Of a stretch of DNA of 18,244 nucleotides, positions 13,806-18,244 are shown piece after piece. The position numbers and the translations under genes were made by a program. Source of the stretch: an uncultured Synergistaceae bacterium. Lineage in GTDB: Bacteria; Synergistota; Synergistia; Synergistales; Aminobacteriaceae. The stretch lies in NCBI GenBank assembly GCA_937870605.1, contig CALMZW010000114.1, forward strand, positions 1 through 18,244, written 5' to 3'. The notes beneath the pieces are model-generated. The model was not told the origin of the DNA. It searched no databases and saw only the letters and a program-made list of their open reading frames with translations. The stretch's first letter is position 1. Every line of letters begins with the position of its first letter.

Positions 13806-15026
13806 TCAGGCGTTGAAGATCTTCCAGTCGAGCTGCTTGAACTTCGCGCCGCAGATCGTCGTTCCCACGAGATCGCCCGTGACATTCGCCGTCGTATGCG
13901 GGATATCGATGACGGGCCAGATCGCCGCAAGGATCGGAACCAGACCGAGCGGCATTCCGAGGCTCTCGAAAAGCACCGCCGACATCACGATCCCCGCTCC
14001 CTTGACCCCGGCCGCGCCGACGGAGAGAATCAGACCGAGGAAGAGCATCTGAAAGACGATTCCCGCGGTCAACGGGATCTGGAAGACATCCAGCGCGAAG
14101 ACCGAGATCACCCCCAGGGCGACGGCGAACCCGTTCATATTCGCGGTATTCCCGAGCGGAAGCGCGAATCCGTAGATCGACTCGGGCAATCCCAGTTTTT
14201 CCTCTGCGATGCTCATCTCCATGGGAAGCGTCGCCGCGCTCGATGTCGTCGTCGCGGCGACGAGCATCGCCGGAGCGATATGGCCGAAGAACCGGGCGAC
14301 CGGAACGGACCAGAGTTTCAACAGGAGCGGGTACAGCAGGACGATGACGAGCGCGATGCCGAGGTAGTCCGCAATGATGAACTTCGCGACGGCCATCATC
14401 ATCTTGCCGCCGATCGTGCCGGTCAGAACGGCGACGAGCGCTCCGATTCCATAGGGGGCGAAGCCCATGACGAACTCGGTCAGTTTGATCACGACGTCCG
14501 ACATCTGGTTCATGAAGCGGATGACGATGTCGGCCTTCTCCTTGAGGCACAGAAGCGCAACGCCGACGAACAGCGCGAAGACGATGATCTGGATCATGTT
14601 CATATTCGCCATCGCCTCGACCGGATTCGTTGGGATCCAGTTCAGGATCGTGTCTATCGCCGAATATTTGGCCACGTTCACCTGCTGGCCGACGGTCCCC
14701 AGAATCCCCTCGACCCCGCGGCCGGGGCGGAACAGCAATCCGATCGCGATGCCGCATGCGGCGCTGACGAGCGTGGTGACCACGTAAAACGAGACGATGA
14801 ACCCGCCGATCTTCCTGAGGCTCCCGGGACCCTCCATGCGCGTGACGCCGGAAACGAGCGTGAAAAAGACGAGCGGAACGATCAGCATCTTCAGAAGCCG
14901 GATGAAGGCGTCACCGACGGGCTTGATCACGACGACCTTCGGTCCCAGGAGAAACCCCGCCGCAGCGCCGACGATGAGCATGATAAATATCTTTCGGGGC
15001 ATGGACATTCCGAACCACCACTTCAT
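13806..15026 (-). CDS. Dicarboxylate/amino acid:cation symporter (SLC1/DAACS family)
   Basis: This is a Na+- or H+-coupled importer of the glutamate-transporter fold, 406 residues with about eight membrane segments plus two re-entrant hairpins. The first hairpin motif TTTSSAATLP (259-268) and the last-helix NVTGD (381-385) are conserved. Two binding-site positions differ from acidic-amino-acid carriers: NMNG (297-300 region) replaces the usual NMDG, and PHTTANVTGD has His377 where GltPh has the side-chain-carboxylate-binding Arg397. Asp374, which normally binds the amino group, is kept. ATG 15026 follows GAGGTGA. It is the last gene of the LysR-controlled cluster, 24 nt after the aminotransferase. 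Confidence 0.9.
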   Translation of the reverse strand: MKWWFGMSMPRKIFIMLIVGAAAGFLLGPKVVVIKPVGDAFIRLLKMLIVPLVFFTLVSGVTRMEGPGSLRKIGGFIVSFYVVTTLVSAACGIAIGLLFRPGRGVEGILGTVGQQVNVAKYSAIDTILNWIPTNPVEAMANMNMIQIIVFALFVGVALLCLKEKADIVIRFMNQMSDVVIKLTEFVMGFAPYGIGALVAVLTGTIGGKMMMAVAKFIIADYLGIALVIVLLYPLLLKLWSVPVARFFGHIAPAMLVAATTTSSAATLPMEMSIAEEKLGLPESIYGFALPLGNTANMNGFAVALGVISVFALDVFQIPLTAGIVFQMLFLGLILSVGAAGVKGAGIVMSAVLFESLGMPLGLVPILAAIWPVIDIPHTTANVTGDLVGTTICGAKFKQLDWKIFNA

Positions 15027-15050
15027 ACGGACTCACCTCTTCCTGATAGA

Positions 15051-16235
15051 TTATTTCAGAACCGTTGTTCCGATAATCGCCTTCCGCATCCGTTCGACGG
15101 CGTTCACGAGATTTTCCATGGACGTCGCGAACGAAAGGCGGATATTCTTTCTCGCCGTTTTCCCGAACACCTCTCCGGGCGTCACCGCGACGTGCGCCTC
15201 TTCGATAAGAAAACGGGCGATCTGGTACGAATCCATTCCGCGATAGTCCACCTCGGGGAAGAAGTAGAAGGCGCCTTCGGGTTCCGGACAACGGACTCCC
15301 GGGATTTCGTTCAGCATTGCGGCGATTTTGCGGCGGCGCGCGTCATACTGCGCCGCCATGTCCCGGACGCACTCCTGCGGCCCTTCGAGCGCGGCCGTCC
15401 CGGCGAACTGGACAAACGACGCGGCGCACGTCAGGACGTGCTGCTGGACCTTCAGGATCTGGGAATACAGGGCGGCCGGCGCTCCGAGGTACCCGAGCCG
15501 CCACCCGGTCATCGCGTGGGATTTCGACATTCCGTTGACGGTAACCGTCCGCTCCCGCATGTCCGGCAACGACGCGAGGCTGATGTGCCGTCTCCCGTCA
15601 TAGCAGATCTTCTCGTAGATCTCGTCGCTGAGAACCCACAAGTCATGCTCGATCGCGAAGGAACGGAGAGCCTCGGCTTCTTCGACGTTCAGCACCCGCC
15701 CCGTCGGATTGTTCGGCGAGTTGACGAGAATGGCTTTGGTTCGCGGCGAAACGGATGCTTCGAGAACATCCCGCGTAATCGCAAAGCCCGCGCCCGGTTC
15801 GAGAGAGACGCCGACCGGCCTCGCTCCGACCAGTTCGATGAGCGGCCTGTAGCTCACCCACGCGGGTTCGAGAACAAGCATCTCGTCCCCGGCGTCGAGC
15901 ATGGCCTCGATCGTCATATACAGCGCGGCCTTGCCGCTGGACGTGACCAGGATCTCCGTGTCCGGATCGTAGCGGACGCCGTTATCTTTCAGGAACTTCG
16001 CGGCGACGGCCTGCCGCATCTGCGGGACGCCCTTGCTCGCGACGTAGTGCGTCTGCCCCTGCTCTACGGCGCGAAACGCGGCGTCGACGATATGCCGCGG
16101 CGTCGCGAAGTCCGGATCCCCGCCGCCGAGGTTGATGACATCGATGCCTTCCTGCTGCATCTGCCTCGCCCGGTCGGAAATCGCGACCGTCCCGGACTCC
16201 TTCAGCGCTTCGATCTTTTTCGATGCTTCCGGCAT
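15051..16235 (-). CDS. Class I aminotransferase, aspartate aminotransferase Igamma-like
   Basis: This PLP transaminase swaps the amino group between an amino acid and a 2-oxo acid. The 394-residue protein has the N-terminal INLGGGDPDFATP, SSGKAALY (99-106) containing the lysine that corresponds to Lys109 of Thermus aspartate aminotransferase, NSPNNPTG (172-179), the PLP-ring SDEIYE (203-208), the Schiff-base lysine K238 in GMSKSHAMTGWR, and the alpha-carboxylate Arg366 in NIRLSFA. The lysine at 102 suggests an acidic substrate. ATG 16235 has GAGGGGAGAG upstream. It is 13 nt after the RraA-like gene. Substrate specificity is inferred. Confidence 0.9.
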   Translation of the reverse strand: MPEASKKIEALKESGTVAISDRARQMQQEGIDVINLGGGDPDFATPRHIVDAAFRAVEQGQTHYVASKGVPQMRQAVAAKFLKDNGVRYDPDTEILVTSSGKAALYMTIEAMLDAGDEMLVLEPAWVSYRPLIELVGARPVGVSLEPGAGFAITRDVLEASVSPRTKAILVNSPNNPTGRVLNVEEAEALRSFAIEHDLWVLSDEIYEKICYDGRRHISLASLPDMRERTVTVNGMSKSHAMTGWRLGYLGAPAALYSQILKVQQHVLTCAASFVQFAGTAALEGPQECVRDMAAQYDARRRKIAAMLNEIPGVRCPEPEGAFYFFPEVDYRGMDSYQIARFLIEEAHVAVTPGEVFGKTARKNIRLSFATSMENLVNAVERMRKAIIGTTVLK

Positions 16236-16248
16236 GGTTTCTCTCCCC

Positions 16249-16923
16249 TCACTCGGGAATTTTCAGCCCCAGCCTGTTCAGGCTTTCGCCCAGGCCGAGA
16301 AGGGAGAACAGCGTCTCTCCCCTGTCCATTTTCTCGATAAGAGCCGCTTCCTTCGCCTGAATCGCCTGCGCTTTCACGAGGATATCCGGCGCATCGGCCG
16401 ACGCGACGACGACGACGCCGTCGGCATCGGCGACGATCAGATCTCCCGGATGAACGGCCGTCCCTCCGCACGAAACCGGAACATTCACCGATCCGGGAGA
16501 CGCCTTGAACCCGCCCTGCGGCGACACCGCCCTCGCGAAGACCGGGAAGCCGAGCGAAATGAGTTCCTGACTGTCGCGCACCCCCCCGTCGATTATCAGC
16601 CCGCCGATTCCCTTGCGAAGCGCCATTCGCGTCATCAGTCCGCCCCAGAGCCCCGTGTCGGGAATCGCTCCCGCGTCGACCACGAGGACATCCCCTTCCT
16701 GCGCCATCTCCAGCGCCACATGAAGCAAAAGGTTGTCGGCGCGATACGTCTGGACCGTCACGGCGCAGCCGACAATCCGCATTGACGGGCTGAGCGGCTT
16801 GATCGCGTACGACATGCAGCCGAACCTCCCCTGCGCATCACCTATCGTCGGCACTGCTATTGTGCGGAACCCCTCGATCACCTCCTGTGCTATCGGACGC
16901 ATACACCTGTTGATCCGGTACAT
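16249..16923 (-). CDS. RraA-like protein, HMG aldolase / oxaloacetate decarboxylase type
   Basis: Members of this fold either inhibit RNase E (RraA) or are class II aldolases that cleave 4-hydroxy-4-methyl-2-oxoglutarate to pyruvate, often with oxaloacetate decarboxylase side activity. The 224-residue protein keeps the enzyme signature: GLWGGLM (91-97), DGGVRD (112-117, with the Arg116/Asp117 pair) and GDLIVADADGVVVV. It is longer than the typical RraA regulator and lies beside a transaminase and a transporter, so a catabolic enzyme is favoured. Start: ATG 16932 abuts AGGAGG with no spacer; ATG 16923 is 9 nt from it and is preferred. It is the first gene of the minus-strand unit divergent from lysR. 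Confidence 0.85.
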   Translation of the reverse strand: MYRINRCMRPIAQEVIEGFRTIAVPTIGDAQGRFGCMSYAIKPLSPSMRIVGCAVTVQTYRADNLLLHVALEMAQEGDVLVVDAGAIPDTGLWGGLMTRMALRKGIGGLIIDGGVRDSQELISLGFPVFARAVSPQGGFKASPGSVNVPVSCGGTAVHPGDLIVADADGVVVVASADAPDILVKAQAIQAKEAALIEKMDRGETLFSLLGLGESLNRLGLKIPE

Positions 16924-16932
16924 TCCAACCAT

Positions 16933-16938
16933 CCTCCT
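16933..16938 (-). promoter_or_regulatory. Ribosome-binding site deciding the RraA-like start
   Basis: The minus strand reads AAGGAGGATGGTTGGAATGTAC. The first ATG touches the Shine-Dalgarno sequence; the second (16923) has a 9-nt spacer and gives a normal N-terminus. Confidence 0.75.
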
Positions 16939-17075
16939 TGCATTCGCGGCGGCATAACGTACAATGCACGCCGGAAGCGATCCCGTCTTGTCCGCTTCGT
17001 TCCCGAAAGCGTCTGCAGAAGCGAATCATTCTCAGTCATTCGGAAGGCTTCGGCGCGTATCCGAAAACGATCGAA

Positions 17076-17118
17076 CTGTCAGACTTCATTGACAGAGTAT
17101 CCGGGCCTGGAATAAAAG
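17076..17118 (+). promoter_or_regulatory. Candidate lysR promoter with overlapping dyad
   Basis: A perfect -35 TTGACA (17089-17094) is followed 18 nt later by TAAAAG (17113-17118; ATAAAA at 17 nt), a moderate -10, about 65 nt before the lysR start. The -35 lies inside the perfect inverted repeat CTGTCA-N8-TGACAG (17076-17095), so a dimeric regulator bound there could block it. Confidence 0.5.
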
Positions 17119-17133
17119 TAAAACGATATTTTT

Positions 17134-17156
17134 GCATATTGATTATCACTATATGC
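17134..17156. promoter_or_regulatory. LysR-type operator, T-N11-A palindrome
   Basis: The sequence GCATAT-TGATTATCACT-ATATGC is a perfect 6-bp inverted repeat with an 11-base centre, exactly the T-N11-A layout bound by LysR-type regulators. It ends 25 nt before the lysR start codon and lies downstream of the candidate lysR promoter, which fits autorepression; it may also act on the divergent operon. Confidence 0.65.
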
Positions 17157-17181
17157 GATAGGTTGAGGAGGATGTTGGAAC

Positions 17182-18060
17182 ATGCTGAACCGGGAAATCG
17201 AGACGTTTCTCGCAGTCGTCGCTGCGGGCAGCGTCAACAAAGCCGCGCGGTTGCTCAATATCACGCAGTCGTCCGTAAGCCAGCGACTGAAGAAACTCGA
17301 AGAAGACGTCGGCTCCGTCCTCATTGACCGGAGAAAGGGCGGCCGCTCGATTCAGTTGACTCATGCAGGAGAGTCCTTCTTTCTCGTGGCGGAGAACATG
17401 CAAACGATGCTCCAGCGCCTTTCCGAAACTCCGTCCACGGGAGGATCCCTGAAAATCGGGTGTGTCGACAGCGTCAACATTTTTCTCCTGTGTGACATGT
17501 ACAAGAGAATCCGGCGCCATTCGCCGCCGGTGCAGCTCGGTATCGGAACCCATCAATCCGGACAGATATACGATCTCGTCGAACAACGGGAACTCGATAT
17601 CGGGTTCGTTCTGCAGGAAAGGCGATCACAGCACCTCCGGGTCACGCCCTTCCTGAAGGAGGAAATGCTTGTGATGAGAGTCGCACGGGAGAATCTGCCC
17701 GCAATCGTCCGGCCGGACGATCTTGATCCGCGGAATGAACTCTACATAAACTGGGGCCCGAAATACCAGCTCTGGCACGACAGCCTCTGGGACCCGATGA
17801 TATCGGCCGAAATCCGACTCGACACGGTCGCGCTCATCCGGATTCTTCTCGAATCGCACGATCAGTGGGCGATCGTCCCTGCGTCGGCGCAGTCCGTTCT
17901 CGAATTGCAGGGCTTTGCGTTCCAGCGTTTGACCGATCCGCCGCCGGAGCGCATCTGCTATCGGATCGTGCATCGCTACCCGAGAGCCGGAGCGGTTCAG
18001 GCGCTGCAAATATGGGATGAAGTAACGGCCGATCTTCGTATTCGTTTTTCCGATGCGTAG
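17182..18060 (+). CDS. LysR-family transcriptional regulator
   Basis: The 292-residue protein has an N-terminal winged helix (1-60), with the recognition-helix region KAARLLNITQSSVSQRLKKL at 20-39, a linker helix (about 60-85) and a two-lobed effector-binding domain (about 88-290). It starts at ATG 17182, 10 nt after GAGGAGG. It diverges from the RraA-aminotransferase-symporter genes, the classic LysR arrangement in which the regulator senses a pathway substrate and controls the neighbouring operon and itself. The effector is not predictable from the sequence; an amino acid or 2-oxo acid handled by the neighbours is the obvious guess. Confidence 0.93.
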   Translation: MLNREIETFLAVVAAGSVNKAARLLNITQSSVSQRLKKLEEDVGSVLIDRRKGGRSIQLTHAGESFFLVAENMQTMLQRLSETPSTGGSLKIGCVDSVNIFLLCDMYKRIRRHSPPVQLGIGTHQSGQIYDLVEQRELDIGFVLQERRSQHLRVTPFLKEEMLVMRVARENLPAIVRPDDLDPRNELYINWGPKYQLWHDSLWDPMISAEIRLDTVALIRILLESHDQWAIVPASAQSVLELQGFAFQRLTDPPPERICYRIVHRYPRAGAVQALQIWDEVTADLRIRFSDA

Positions 18061-18110
18061 GGTCGTATGATCAGGCGACATTGGGATTTGTTTCTTTCGG
18101 AGGGTGATGC

Positions 18111-18242
18111 GTGGCGCAGGAATTGGATGACACAGCAGAATGCATTTGCGGAAAATCGGGGAGATTTCCGGCGTCAGCAAAGGTGTCGGCGCTCACGAGT
18201 ACGTTTATACGGGTTCCGGAGGATGAAGCGCGGGAGAAGTGA
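18111..18242 (+). CDS. Possible 43-residue ORF at the right edge
   Basis: A GTG at 18111 preceded by GGAGGG (6 nt spacer) opens a 43-codon frame, VAQELDDTAECICGKSG..., with a CxC pair and an acidic end, closing at TGA 18240-18242. A GTG at 18239 overlaps its stop as GTGA, so it could be coupled to a gene beyond the window. I recognise no family, and third-position GC is lower than in its neighbours. It may be a real small protein or chance. Confidence 0.3.
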   Translation: MAQELDDTAECICGKSGRFPASAKVSALTSTFIRVPEDEAREK

Positions 18243-18244
18243 TC

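Larger units (their letters stand above)
16939..17181. other. RraA-lysR divergent regulatory gap
   Basis: This 240-base gap between divergent genes has lower GC towards lysR and holds several dyads: CGCTTC/GAAGCG (16993-16998 with 17018-17023), TTCGGA/TCCGAA (17039-17044 with 17060-17065), CTGTCA/TGACAG (17076-17095) and the LysR box at 17134-17156. I could not identify a convincing promoter for the RraA-like gene; a CTGACA at 17077-17082 (minus) has only a weak -10 partner. No small ORF is supported here. Confidence 0.5.

Noticed and set aside
13764..16340. 858-codon open frame on the plus strand opposite the symporter and aminotransferase
   Set aside because: It is Arg/Asp-rich and low in family-like motifs, and it lies exactly antisense to two clear genes. 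It is a shadow of high-GC codon use.

Overview
This is a compact, high-GC bacterial chromosome segment with 20 supported protein genes, one doubtful small ORF at the right edge, and no RNA gene, insertion sequence, CRISPR array or phage gene that I can see. SecG, an amidase with an N-terminal export signal, CheW and several amino-acid enzymes point to a motile, amino-acid-using bacterium. Protein style and gene order suggest Synergistota (Synergistetes) or a related anaerobe. That placement is inference; no 16S or lineage marker is present.

Layout. (1) 2-892 (+): the 3' part of a lipoate-protein ligase, cut by the left edge, converging on a strong hairpin terminator (898-929). (2) 963-1816 (-): ribosomal protein operon rplM-rpsI. 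(3) 1982-11419 (-): eleven tightly packed genes, in transcription order yfcE-like phosphodiesterase, cheW, PHP phosphoesterase, ltaE, pmbA-like, N-acetylmuramoyl-L-alanine amidase, GerMN-domain protein, rph, rdgB, secG, nicotinate phosphoribosyltransferase. Several overlap (4, 4, 23 and 35 nt), which suggests translational coupling. The GerM-rph-rdgB order, with a YfcE-type phosphodiesterase in the same run, recalls the gerM-rph-ysnA-ysnB cluster of Bacillus subtilis. (4) 11601-13699 (+): an NAD-dependent sugar-nucleotide epimerase, an unrecognised 128-aa protein and a DeoC-fold protein lacking the catalytic lysine, ending at a 13-bp hairpin (13750-13782). (5) 13806-16923 (-): RraA/HMG-aldolase-like protein, class I aminotransferase and an SLC1-type symporter, with a divergent LysR regulator at 17182-18060 (+).

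Region 5 is the most interesting part. Transporter, transaminase and 2-oxo-acid aldolase/decarboxylase form a plausible three-step route for importing an amino acid, deaminating it to a 2-oxo acid and cleaving or decarboxylating that to pyruvate. The intergenic region carries a textbook LysR box (GCATAT-N11-ATATGC) and a second dyad over a TTGACA -35 element. The symporter has unusual binding-site residues, so its substrate may not be plain aspartate or glutamate.

The second oddity is the DeoC-like protein, which has lost the Schiff-base lysine and a catalytic aspartate and whose best-placed initiation codon is ATA. The regions between genes are all under 300 bases; the longest is the regulatory gap 16924-17181.
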